DNA of 64,000 bases from Bacteroidales bacterium (GTDB lineage Bacteria > Bacteroidota > Bacteroidia > Bacteroidales > UBA932), in NCBI GenBank assembly GCA_024402135.1, contig JAKSJN010000006.1, positions 1 to 64,000 of the forward strand, written 5' to 3'. Positions 26,953 through 35,431 of the stretch are shown here, piece after piece; positions within the stretch are counted from its first letter, which is position 1; every line of letters begins with the position of its first letter. The notes under the pieces are model-generated. The model did not search any database. It was given only the letters and a program-made list of their open reading frames with translations, and was not told the origin of the DNA. A program made the translations under genes and the position numbers.

Positions 26953-28119
26953 ATGAGGTACTACATCATTGCCGGAGAAGCTTCAGGAGACCTTCATGGT
27001 TCCAACCTTATGCGTGGTCTGTATGCCGAGGACGCCCAGGCGAGCATCCGCTTCTGGGGAGGCGATGCCATGTCCGAGGTGTGGGCTGAAAATGAGAATT
27101 CCGGCGATGGGGGACTGGTGCGCCATTATCGCGGTACGGCTGTGATGGGCTTCACAGATGTCCTCAGAAAGTTGGGAAGCATAAACCGCAACCTCAAGGC
27201 ATGCCGTGCGGATATTCTCGCCTGGAAACCTGATGTGGTGATACTCATCGACTATCCCGGGTTTAATCTCAAGATGGCGGAGTTCGCTCATTCCAAAGGA
27301 ATCAAGGTTTTCTATTACATCGCTCCCAAGGTGTGGGCGTCGCGCGAAAGCAGGATAAGGAAGATCAGAAAGTCTGTAGACAAGCTGTTCATCATATTTC
27401 CGTTCGAGATACCGTATTTCGAGGCGAAAGGTCTGGACTTCGTATACAAGGGCAATCCTCTTGTCGATGCAGTGGACCGTTCTCTGGCGGGCAGTCCGTC
27501 CAGGGGGGGCTTTCTGGCGGCCAACGATCTGCCTGATGCGGATTATATCGCCCTTCTGGCCGGTTCCCGAAAGGGCGAGATAGATTCCATGATGCCGAAG
27601 TATATGGAGTTCGCAAAGATGCTTCACGGAATGGATCGCTATCGTGACATGCATTTCATAGTTGCCGGAGCTCCTGGACGGGATTCTGATGATTATGCTC
27701 GCTGGACCGCAGGAGCGGAGGATTATGTCCACGTTGTGTTCGGCAGGACCCATGAGGTTCTCAGCCATGCAAGGGTGGCGGTAATCAACTCCGGAACAGC
27801 CTCGCTCGAGGCTGTGCTCACGGGTACTCCTCAGGTCGTGGCTTATGCGATGTCTCCGGTTACATATGCGATTGCTAAACACATCATAAAGACCCGGTAT
27901 ATTTCATTGGGTAATCTTGTTGTTGATAAGTTGGCGTTCAAGGAGTTGATCCAGAATGACTTCACTGTCGAGTCCCTGTCCGGCGAAGTCCTTGAACTGC
28001 TTGAGAACGAACAGTATCGTGACCGTATGCTCGGTGACTACGCAGAGATACGCGCAAGGCTTGGTGGAGGCGGAGCTTCCCGTGCCGTGGCTTCGGCTAT
28101 GCTTGCTCTTCTGCGTTAG
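26953..28119 (+). CDS. lpxB: Lipid-A-disaccharide synthase
   Basis: LpxB (388 residues), a GT19 glycosyltransferase, joins UDP-2,3-diacylglucosamine and lipid X at the inner-membrane surface during lipid A synthesis. Family motifs are IAGEASGDLHGSNL (residues 5-18), IDYPGFNLKMA, YYIAPKVWA, FIIFPFEIPYF, LLAGSRKGEI and NSGTASLEAVL. It indicates a Gram-negative outer membrane. Confidence 0.95.
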   Translation: MRYYIIAGEASGDLHGSNLMRGLYAEDAQASIRFWGGDAMSEVWAENENSGDGGLVRHYRGTAVMGFTDVLRKLGSINRNLKACRADILAWKPDVVILIDYPGFNLKMAEFAHSKGIKVFYYIAPKVWASRESRIRKIRKSVDKLFIIFPFEIPYFEAKGLDFVYKGNPLVDAVDRSLAGSPSRGGFLAANDLPDADYIALLAGSRKGEIDSMMPKYMEFAKMLHGMDRYRDMHFIVAGAPGRDSDDYARWTAGAEDYVHVVFGRTHEVLSHARVAVINSGTASLEAVLTGTPQVVAYAMSPVTYAIAKHIIKTRYISLGNLVVDKLAFKELIQNDFTVESLSGEVLELLENEQYRDRMLGDYAEIRARLGGGGASRAVASAMLALLR

Positions 28120-28131
28120 AGGATTTTTTCC

Positions 28132-28139
28132 TATCTTTG
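28132..28139 (+). promoter_or_regulatory. -7 element before the exonuclease gene
   Basis: TATCTTTG, 19 bases before the start codon, matches TAnnTTTG. Confidence 0.55.
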
Positions 28140-28158
28140 CACCCCAATCCGCATATAG

Positions 28159-28857
28159 ATGTACAAGATAAAGATAACGCCTGAAGAGTTGGAAAAGCTT
28201 GAACTGGTCTCTTTCCCGGGACAGATTCAGGTCATAGACGAGATAGGAAAGGACTATTACAGGGCCATTTCGTATCTCAAGAGACAGAAGGTGATAGGCT
28301 TTGATACCGAAACCCGTCCGTCGTTCGGACCGGACCAGCCGCATTACGGAACTTCGCTGCTCCAGCTGTCCGGCTCGACCAAGGCTTTTCTTTTCCGCAT
28401 CAAGAAGATCGGCATTCCGAAGGAACTCAGGTCTATTCTTGCAAGTTCCAGAATCGAGAAGATCGGGGCAGCGGTCAATGACGACATCCGTGGCCTCAAG
28501 AAGAACGTGGGATTCACTCCAAAGGGTTTCGTCGACCTCCAGCAGATCGTATGGGAGTATGGCATAAAGGACAAGAGTGTCAAGAAGATGAGTGCCATCA
28601 TTCTCGGCATACGTATCTCCAAGACCCAGCAGCTTTCAAACTGGGAAGCTGAGGAACTCTCGGAGGCGCAGCAGCGCTATGCCGCTACCGACGCCTGGGT
28701 TTGCCGCGAGATGTATCTCAAGCTTATGAAATCCGAGAAGCACCCTCTTACCCCGGAGCAGATGCTTCCTAATCCTCCTAAAAGTGCAGAGCCAAAGATC
28801 CTCGAGATTCCGGATCCGTCAATCCTTCCAGAAAACTTCATCCTGAACAAAGTATGA
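28159..28857 (+). CDS. DEDD-type 3'-5' exonuclease domain protein
   Basis: A 232-residue protein with one RNase D-like 3'-5' exonuclease domain. The metal-binding DxE is in VIGFDTETRP (residues 44-53), a second acidic position is in AAVNDDIRGL, and the third motif (YAATDAW) has the Tyr and Asp of the DEDDy class. There is no HRDC domain. RNA or DNA substrate is not known. The stop codon overlaps the next gene (ATGA), so coupling with the RNA methyltransferase is likely. Confidence 0.88.
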   Translation: MYKIKITPEELEKLELVSFPGQIQVIDEIGKDYYRAISYLKRQKVIGFDTETRPSFGPDQPHYGTSLLQLSGSTKAFLFRIKKIGIPKELRSILASSRIEKIGAAVNDDIRGLKKNVGFTPKGFVDLQQIVWEYGIKDKSVKKMSAIILGIRISKTQQLSNWEAEELSEAQQRYAATDAWVCREMYLKLMKSEKHPLTPEQMLPNPPKSAEPKILEIPDPSILPENFILNKV

Positions 28858-30056
28858 CAAAGATATATCTTCGCAAGGGCAGGGAAGAGTCTCTGCTGCG
28901 CTTTCATCCATGGGTGTTCTCAGGTGCGATAGGCAACATCGTCGGCAATCCTGCCGAGGGTGAACTTGTCGAGGTATATGCCGCAGACGGCAGCTTCATG
29001 GCAGTCGGCCATTACCAGATCGGCTCGATTGCAGTCCGCGTCCTCAGCTTCGACGATTCGGCTCTCAAGCCTGATTTCTATGAAAATGCTCTGGCCAAGG
29101 CCCTCGAGGTGCGCAAGGCCGTGTGTCTTACAGATCCTGCCAAGGGAACCAACTGCTACCGCCTCGTTCATGGTGAAGGCGACAACCTCCCTGGTCTCAT
29201 CATCGACTGGTACGACGGTGTCTGTGTTCTTCAGGCCCATTCCGTCGGCATGTTCCGCGCGAAGCACCAGATCTGTGAGGCACTCAGGAAGATATACGGA
29301 GAACAGCTCAAGGCCGTATATGACAAGAGCTCGGGAACTGCTCCGTTCAAGGCCGGCCTGGATCTTATCGATGGATATATCTACAAGGCGGAAGGTTTCT
29401 GCGATGACGAGCAGACCGTCCTCGAAAATGGACACAAGTTCATTGTCAACTGGACAGAAGGCCAGAAGACCGGCTTTTTCCTGGATCAGCGTGAGAACCG
29501 TGCCCTCGTAGGCCGCTATGCCAAGGGACGCAGGGTGCTGAACCTATTCTGCTATACCGGAGGCTTCTCCATTTACGCGCTCGCAAACGGCGCGCTTTCG
29601 GTCGAGTCTGTCGACAGTTCGGCCAAGGCAATGATGATGGTGGACCGCAATGTCAAGCTCAACTTCGACGAGGAGACGGCTGCCCGACATACAAGTCTGT
29701 GCTGCGATGCAATCGACTATGTCAAGGCTGCGCCGGAAGGGAAGTGGGATCTTATGATCGTTGATCCCCCGGCATTCGCAAAGCATCGTGGCGTGTTGAA
29801 AAATGCTCTCCGTGCATATCAGAGGCTCAATGCCGCGGCTATCTCCAAGGTTGCTCCGGGTGGTCTTGTCTTTACCTACAGCTGCTCTCAGGTTGTTGAT
29901 AAGGAGGCTTTTGCTCTTGCAGTGTTCTCTGCTGCCGCATCAGTTGGCCGCAGGGTGCGCATTCTGGACCGTCTGAACCAGCCTGCCGACCATTCTGTCA
30001 ACATCTATCATCCCGAGGGAGAGTATCTCAAGGGTCTTCTCCTGTACGTCGAGTAG
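28854..30056 (+). CDS. RlmI-like 23S rRNA cytosine-C5 methyltransferase
   Basis: A 400-residue SAM-dependent methyltransferase of the RlmI/RlmL-C family. An N-terminal PUA domain (RKGREESLLRFHPWVFSGAI, residues 6-25) is followed by an EEHE-like linker, the FFLDQRENR motif, the SAM loop LFCYTGGFS, and the catalytic region VDPPAF plus YSCS. E. coli RlmI methylates C1962 of 23S rRNA; the same target is inferred. Confidence 0.9.
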   Translation: MTKIYLRKGREESLLRFHPWVFSGAIGNIVGNPAEGELVEVYAADGSFMAVGHYQIGSIAVRVLSFDDSALKPDFYENALAKALEVRKAVCLTDPAKGTNCYRLVHGEGDNLPGLIIDWYDGVCVLQAHSVGMFRAKHQICEALRKIYGEQLKAVYDKSSGTAPFKAGLDLIDGYIYKAEGFCDDEQTVLENGHKFIVNWTEGQKTGFFLDQRENRALVGRYAKGRRVLNLFCYTGGFSIYALANGALSVESVDSSAKAMMMVDRNVKLNFDEETAARHTSLCCDAIDYVKAAPEGKWDLMIVDPPAFAKHRGVLKNALRAYQRLNAAAISKVAPGGLVFTYSCSQVVDKEAFALAVFSAAASVGRRVRILDRLNQPADHSVNIYHPEGEYLKGLLLYVE

Positions 30057-30059
30057 GTC

Positions 30060-30782
30060 ATGTTTCAGGTCGCAGTAATTGTCTTTGCTTTTGCGACTCT
30101 TGCCAGTTTCATCCAGCGGGTGTCGGGGTTCGGCTTCGGCATCGCCATAATGACGGTATTGCCGTTCCTTCTGCCGTCCTTCGGTGAGGCTACGGCGCTG
30201 TCGGGCATGCTGGCTATCGTCACGGCTTTGCTGACGGCTTTGCGTATGTTCCGCTACGTGCCATGGCGCAAACTGTTGCCTATCCTTGCCGCTTTCCTTG
30301 TCGTGTCGTTCATTGCGGTTGGCATGCTCGGCCGTGTGGATAACGCTGCATTGAAGAAGGTTCTTGGAGTTACACTGATACTGGTCAGTCTGTGGTTCTT
30401 TTTCTTCAGTTCCAGAGTCCATCTGCCTGCGTCCATGCCTGTGCAGCTGAGCATGGGAACTCTGTCGGGGCTTATGGGTGGGCTGTTTGCCATGCAGGGC
30501 CCTCCAGCCGTCATTTATTTCATCTCTGCATCCAGGACGAAAGAGGAATATATCGCGTTGACACAGTGGTATTTCCTTGTGGGTAATATAATGATGACCT
30601 TTTTCCGCGCCGGCAATGGTTTCGTCACTCCGGTCGTGTTGAAGCTATGGGCTGTGGCTGTCCCCGGAGTTCTGGCCGGTCTGTGGATTGGCGGGAAAGT
30701 GTACAGCCGCATCGATATCGCCCTGCTCCGCAAGATCGTCTATGCCTTTCTGGCTGTGGCAGGCGTGGTTGCGTTGTTCTAG
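30060..30782 (+). CDS. TauE/SafE-family membrane permease
   Basis: A 240-residue integral membrane protein with seven to eight hydrophobic segments and the family-typical RVSGFGFGIA near the N-terminus and LSGLMGGLFAMQGPP in the middle repeat. TauE/SafE proteins export sulfite, sulfoacetate or other small organic anions. It lies three bases after the methyltransferase gene and no sulfur genes are nearby, so the substrate is open. Confidence 0.88.
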   Translation: MFQVAVIVFAFATLASFIQRVSGFGFGIAIMTVLPFLLPSFGEATALSGMLAIVTALLTALRMFRYVPWRKLLPILAAFLVVSFIAVGMLGRVDNAALKKVLGVTLILVSLWFFFFSSRVHLPASMPVQLSMGTLSGLMGGLFAMQGPPAVIYFISASRTKEEYIALTQWYFLVGNIMMTFFRAGNGFVTPVVLKLWAVAVPGVLAGLWIGGKVYSRIDIALLRKIVYAFLAVAGVVALF

Positions 30783-30807
30783 AATTTCATTTTTGCCATA
30801 ATATAGG

Positions 30808-30815
30808 TATATTTG
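30808..30815 (+). promoter_or_regulatory. -7 element of the SGNH/MBOAT operon
   Basis: TATATTTG, 19 bases before the first start codon, fits TAnnTTTG. Only the -7 part is clear. Confidence 0.55.
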
Positions 30816-30834
30816 CAAGTTACACAGACTGAAA

Positions 30835-32289
30835 ATGAAAAGTTCAAGTATACTTGCATTCGTTGTTTCGACCCTCGTCCTGATCGTCGGCCTATGGTTT
30901 GTCATGCCGGCCGAGGGACTTGCAATAGGCCCGGCAACCATCCGTTTCGCTTCGCTGGAACAGGATCTTGCCGAGGCTGGGGAGACCAAGGTGGACGTGG
31001 ACGCCGTCCTGGCTGAGGCTCAGCAGCGCCTTGAAATCATCTCTTCATCGCGAAGAGATTCCGTGAAGTACTTCAAGTCATTCATCAACGAGAGTCCGGA
31101 ACGCTTCTATTTCCCTGGTGACGACTATCATTTCTTCGACGATATATTCCGCAGCTTCGAGAGTGCCCGCAGAATTGGGAAGACCTACAGAATAATGCAT
31201 TACGGTGACTCCCAGATCGAGATGGACCGTATCAGCCTTGTTCTCCGTGACAGTCTCCAGGCCCATTTCGGTGGAACCGGAGTCGGTCTCATTCCTGCCG
31301 TGCAGCGTGTCCCTACCTATTCGACCAACCAGAGCTGGTCGGGAAGCATGACACGCTATATCGTCTTCGGCGATTCGACAACGGTCCGTGCACCGCACAA
31401 GGGATATGGCCTTATGGCCCAGTTCTCCCGCGTTACAGGCTCCGCCACCGTGTCGGTCCGTCCTACCCGCAACAAGTCGGCAAGCGAACGCGTCAAAACC
31501 TTTTCGCGCATCAGCATGCTGGTCGGCAATTCCTCGGGAGACTTCAAGGTCAGCATAAAATGCGATACCCTCAAGCCTATTGTCCGAAATACAGAGGTCG
31601 CAGCAGGTTCGGTCGATCTTCTGACCTGGGACCTCCCGCATAATGTCAGCAACGCTACGATAACCATGACCGGTTCTGCCGACGTGTATGGTATCATGCT
31701 TGACGGCAAGGGAGGAGTCGCAGTCGACAATGACGCACTCCGTGGCTGTTCTGGAACCATCTTCACCCGCGTAAGCAAGGAATCTATGGCTGGAGCATAT
31801 GCCAAGAATGATACGAAGCTGATCATAATGCAGTTTGGCGGCAACATGGTTCCATCCATCAGTTCGGCCAAGAACATCAGTTCTTATCTGGAAAACCTGA
31901 ACAAGCAGTTCGCTTATTTCCGCGAAGTCGCTCCAAAGGCAAAGATACTGTTCATTGGACCTTCGGACATGAGTTCGATGCAAGGCGGCAGGATGAAGAC
32001 CCGTCCTCATCTTGTGGCGCTGAATGATTCGCTCAAGGTTAATGCTGTCCGTAATGGTGTTGCGTACTGGGATATGTTTGCGGCTATGGGCGGCGAGAAT
32101 TCCATGGCTCAGTGGGTTTCCCATAAACCAGCATACGCCGGTCCTGACTACATCCATTTCACTCCGCTCGGTGCCGAGTACATGGGAGGCATTCTCAGCA
32201 AGGCGTTCTTGAACTGCTACGATTTCTACAGGCTCCGCAAGAAGGTCGGTGACGACCAGGTAAAGAAGATATGGCGCGAATCAAATTGA
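30835..32289 (+). CDS. SGNH/GDSL hydrolase-like protein, MBOAT-associated (first)
   Basis: A 484-residue exported or membrane-anchored protein with one N-terminal hydrophobic segment (about residues 5-25). Block I is IMHYGDSQIE (GDS, residues 124-126). Block V is DYIHFT with D438 and H441, giving a Ser-Asp-His set. A beta-rich insert separates the blocks. Together with the MBOAT protein it is likely to place or remove O-acetyl (acyl) groups on an exported glycan, by analogy with alginate (AlgI/J/X) and peptidoglycan (PatA/B) systems. The last 19 bases overlap the next gene. Target glycan unknown. Confidence 0.78.
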   Translation: MKSSSILAFVVSTLVLIVGLWFVMPAEGLAIGPATIRFASLEQDLAEAGETKVDVDAVLAEAQQRLEIISSSRRDSVKYFKSFINESPERFYFPGDDYHFFDDIFRSFESARRIGKTYRIMHYGDSQIEMDRISLVLRDSLQAHFGGTGVGLIPAVQRVPTYSTNQSWSGSMTRYIVFGDSTTVRAPHKGYGLMAQFSRVTGSATVSVRPTRNKSASERVKTFSRISMLVGNSSGDFKVSIKCDTLKPIVRNTEVAAGSVDLLTWDLPHNVSNATITMTGSADVYGIMLDGKGGVAVDNDALRGCSGTIFTRVSKESMAGAYAKNDTKLIIMQFGGNMVPSISSAKNISSYLENLNKQFAYFREVAPKAKILFIGPSDMSSMQGGRMKTRPHLVALNDSLKVNAVRNGVAYWDMFAAMGGENSMAQWVSHKPAYAGPDYIHFTPLGAEYMGGILSKAFLNCYDFYRLRKKVGDDQVKKIWRESN

Positions 32290-33569
32290 TATTGATTGCA
32301 TTGCTGGCCATGTCTTTCGGTCAGGCCCGGCTGTCTGCCGGAAGCCCCGTCGTCCACGGGGATTCGCTGTACCGTGCCGTGCCTGATCTGAGTTTCGCCC
32401 GTCTGGACAGGAATACAATTGTCCTGCCTGCGGACAGTACAGCTCTTGAGCCGTTCTTCCTCAAGCTTGACACCTTGCTTTCCGCCGGCGGCCGCAGCCT
32501 CAATATCGTGCATGTAGGTGGTTCGCATGTCCAAGCGGGAGTATTGACCAGCCGTCTGCGTGAGAATATCTCTACCATGGGAACTGATATTGCCGGCAGC
32601 CCCGGACTGGTTTTCCCTTTCACGGCAGCCAAGACGAACACCCCTGTCACATACCGCAGCCGTTACGGAGGAGAATGGTCAAATGCAAAGTGCACCCAGC
32701 GTGCTCCTGATACAAGGCTTGGAATGACAGGAATGAGCGTCACCACAAGCGATCCCGATGCCTATCTGAGACTTCTCAGCCGCGACCGCAGGACCTGTCC
32801 TGACTCTTCTTTTGACAGTGACTATCTTTTTGACAGGGTATGTCTCTTCGGTCATGGCAGCGATAGCCTCTGTGCTCCTGTGCTGGACCTGGATGGCAAA
32901 ATGGTAATGGGACTTCCAGACGGTTCCCGCAGTGTCTGGTCGTTCATCCTTCCGTACCGTACGGACAGTGTGGACGTGAAATTCCGAGGTCTCAGGGATG
33001 GCCATTCCTTTACCGTGGAGGGCCTTCTTCTCGAGACGGACAAACCGGGGCTCAGCGTCCATGCCATAGGTGTGAATGGTGCCAGTCTGGTGTCTTATTC
33101 GCGATGTGACGCATTCGAGCATCAGCTTCAGTATCTGAATGCTGATCTTGTAATATTCGGTGTCGGCATCAACGATGCTTCCGGCAGCCGTTTCGATCCC
33201 GAGGTATTCAAGACCAGATACGACAGTTTCATCTCGGCATTCCGCCGGGCAAATCCGGACTGTGCATTGCTTTTCATAACCAACAATGACAGCTACCGCC
33301 GTGTACGCCGCAGTTACGTGAACAATCCGAACGGAGCTGTCGCTGAAAAGGCTTTCCTCGAGATTGCGGACAAGTGGGGTGCCGGAGTCTGGAATCTGTT
33401 TGACATCATGGGCGGACTCAAGTCCATGGCGGCATGGGAAAAGGCCGGACTGGCAAAACGGGACAAGATACATTTCACGAATGAAGGCTATGAACTGCTC
33501 GGAGATCTTCTGTTCAACGCCATCATGGAAAAATATGAAGAACATTTGAGACGATGCTCCAGCTTGTAA
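32271..33569 (+). CDS. SGNH hydrolase-like protein, MBOAT-associated (second)
   Basis: A 432-residue exported protein with a signal peptide (about 1-23). It resembles the preceding gene: IVHVGGSHVQAG takes the place of HYGDSQ, so the nucleophile-position Ser85 is kept but the preceding Asp is Gly. Block V is KIHFTNEGY with D398 and H401. A GINDAS segment (about residue 300) corresponds to the Asn-containing block III. It probably derives from duplication of, or old kinship with, the first hydrolase. Overlaps of 19 and 16 bases with its neighbours indicate tight coupling. Role in O-acylation is inferred from context. Confidence 0.75.
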   Translation: MARIKLILIALLAMSFGQARLSAGSPVVHGDSLYRAVPDLSFARLDRNTIVLPADSTALEPFFLKLDTLLSAGGRSLNIVHVGGSHVQAGVLTSRLRENISTMGTDIAGSPGLVFPFTAAKTNTPVTYRSRYGGEWSNAKCTQRAPDTRLGMTGMSVTTSDPDAYLRLLSRDRRTCPDSSFDSDYLFDRVCLFGHGSDSLCAPVLDLDGKMVMGLPDGSRSVWSFILPYRTDSVDVKFRGLRDGHSFTVEGLLLETDKPGLSVHAIGVNGASLVSYSRCDAFEHQLQYLNADLVIFGVGINDASGSRFDPEVFKTRYDSFISAFRRANPDCALLFITNNDSYRRVRRSYVNNPNGAVAEKAFLEIADKWGAGVWNLFDIMGGLKSMAAWEKAGLAKRDKIHFTNEGYELLGDLLFNAIMEKYEEHLRRCSSL

Positions 33570-35410
33570 AGGAATTCATACAGCAGCTCTTTTCGTTCAG
33601 CCAGGACAATCCGCTGCTTTTCACCCAGTTCCATTTCTGGGTGTTCTTCGCGTTGGTGCTTGCTCTGTTCGCGCCTCTTGGCAGACGCTGTCTCCAGCGT
33701 AACGCCTGGCTGTTCTTCGTCAGCGTGTTCTTCTACTGGAAGACCAGTGGTCTCTTCACCCTGATCCTCCTTTTCCTGACCTTCTACAACTTTTTTGCAG
33801 GCAAGGCAATCTCGGGCAGAAAGACCGATAGAGGACGCACGGCTGTGCTGATAATCAGTATCATAGTCAATCTGTCAATCCTGTGCTACTTCAAGTACGC
33901 ATATTTCATCACCGATCTTGTCAACAGGCTTCTGGGAACCTCGTTTGCCGTGTTCGACGTGTTCTCCTGGGTCGGAAATGCCGTTACGGGATCGACCAGG
34001 TTCAGCGTTGACAGCATATTGCTGCCTGTCGGAATATCGTTCTATACATTCCAGGCGATAAGCTACATCATGGATATCTACCGACGCAGGATTGCTCCTG
34101 TGCATAATATCCTGGATTTCGGCTTCTATGTCAGTTTCTTCCCTCAACTTGTCGCAGGACCTATCGTCCGTGCCAGTGAGTTCATCCCGCAGCTCTACAA
34201 GCCGTTCTTCCTTGGACGTCGACAGTTCGGCATCGCGGTTTTCTGGATCCTGAACGGTCTTGCAAAGAAGATTATACTCAGTGACTACATCGCAGTCAAC
34301 TTTATTGACCGTGTGTTTGACAATCCTACTCTCTATACCGGTTTTGAGAACCTCATGGCCCTGTTCGGTTATTCGCTCCAGGTCTATGCCGATTTCTCGG
34401 GCTATACCGACATAGCCACAGGTGTCGCCATGCTGATGGGATTCTATCTGCCTAAGAATTTCAATTCACCATACAAGGCTCCCAACCCTGGCAATTTCTG
34501 GAAGAGGTGGCATATATCGCTTTCAAAATGGCTCCAGGATTACCTTTACATCCCTCTTGGAGGTAACCGCAACGGCACATTCGCTACCTATGCCGTGATC
34601 ATCGCCATCGCTCTGATAGGAACGTTCCTCAGCGGCAGCTGGATCGTAGCGGCAGTGGTTGCTGTGCTCGCCGCAGCCATCGGTGCGGTTGCCTGGCTCC
34701 ATCCTGAGAAGCGCCGCAAGATAGTTACCAACCTGAATTCCATGGATACGATGCTTCTCGGCGGTCTGTGGCATGGTGCGAGCTGGAACTTCATGATCTG
34801 GGGTGGCCTGAACGGCCTTGGAATGGTCGTATACAAGTTCTGGAAGGACTGGAATGTCTATACAAGAACGGCTGTCCTGATGATTGTGTGCGGTGCTCTT
34901 GCAGCCTTGACTATGGTCTATCCTCAGCCTGTGTTCAACATGTTCCTGGTCTGGGCAGGTATCATACTTGCAGGTACTCTTGTCCGGCTGTTCTACAGAC
35001 TGTCCGGAGGTACAGGGGAGTGGAAGAAACTTGAGAACTGCTGGGCTGTGTTCCAGACATTCGTTTTCATCACATTCACACGTCTGTTCTTCCGTTCAGG
35101 CTCCAACCTGGATCCTGCTCTTGCGAATGAGACGGCATGGGCTACGGCCCGCAATATGGTCGGACAGATAGGCGGCCCTTGGGCCGTTTCACAGATTCCT
35201 GTAATATGCTGGGAGTACAGAAATGTCTTCCTTCTCATCATATTCGGCATGCTCATCCACTGGCTGCCGGAGAACTTCAAGCGCAGGTACCGCATCTGGT
35301 TCGCCAAAATGCCGCTTCCTCTTATGGCCGTGTCTGTCGTTGCTGTGGTAGTGATTATCTACCAGTTCATGACAGCAGACTTCCAGAAGTTCATCTATTT
35401 CCAATTCTAA
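33554..35410 (+). CDS. MBOAT O-acyltransferase (AlgI/DltB-like)
   Basis: A 618-residue polytopic membrane protein of the MBOAT family. Hallmarks are LPVGISFYTFQAISYIMDIYR, FFPQLVAGPI, the aromatic FWKRWHISLSKWLQDYLYIPLGG region and the catalytic His in GGLWHGASWNF. Such proteins carry acetyl or other acyl groups across the inner membrane for transfer to an exported polymer. It is longer than AlgI (about 500 residues), with an extra membrane/loop region near residues 345-400. It is translationally overlapped with two SGNH proteins, the usual partners. The polymer could be a capsule, exopolysaccharide or peptidoglycan. Confidence 0.93.
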   Translation: MLQLVKEFIQQLFSFSQDNPLLFTQFHFWVFFALVLALFAPLGRRCLQRNAWLFFVSVFFYWKTSGLFTLILLFLTFYNFFAGKAISGRKTDRGRTAVLIISIIVNLSILCYFKYAYFITDLVNRLLGTSFAVFDVFSWVGNAVTGSTRFSVDSILLPVGISFYTFQAISYIMDIYRRRIAPVHNILDFGFYVSFFPQLVAGPIVRASEFIPQLYKPFFLGRRQFGIAVFWILNGLAKKIILSDYIAVNFIDRVFDNPTLYTGFENLMALFGYSLQVYADFSGYTDIATGVAMLMGFYLPKNFNSPYKAPNPGNFWKRWHISLSKWLQDYLYIPLGGNRNGTFATYAVIIAIALIGTFLSGSWIVAAVVAVLAAAIGAVAWLHPEKRRKIVTNLNSMDTMLLGGLWHGASWNFMIWGGLNGLGMVVYKFWKDWNVYTRTAVLMIVCGALAALTMVYPQPVFNMFLVWAGIILAGTLVRLFYRLSGGTGEWKKLENCWAVFQTFVFITFTRLFFRSGSNLDPALANETAWATARNMVGQIGGPWAVSQIPVICWEYRNVFLLIIFGMLIHWLPENFKRRYRIWFAKMPLPLMAVSVVAVVVIIYQFMTADFQKFIYFQF

Positions 35411-35431
35411 AAAACTAAAAAACCACAAGAT

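Noticed and set aside
30060-30782. Sulfur oxidation or taurine locus
   Set aside because: Only the TauE/SafE permease supports it; neighbours are rRNA methylation and exonuclease genes.
31078-32157. Open frame of 359 residues on the minus strand
   Set aside because: Shadow of the first SGNH gene, with no promoter, motif or plausible composition.
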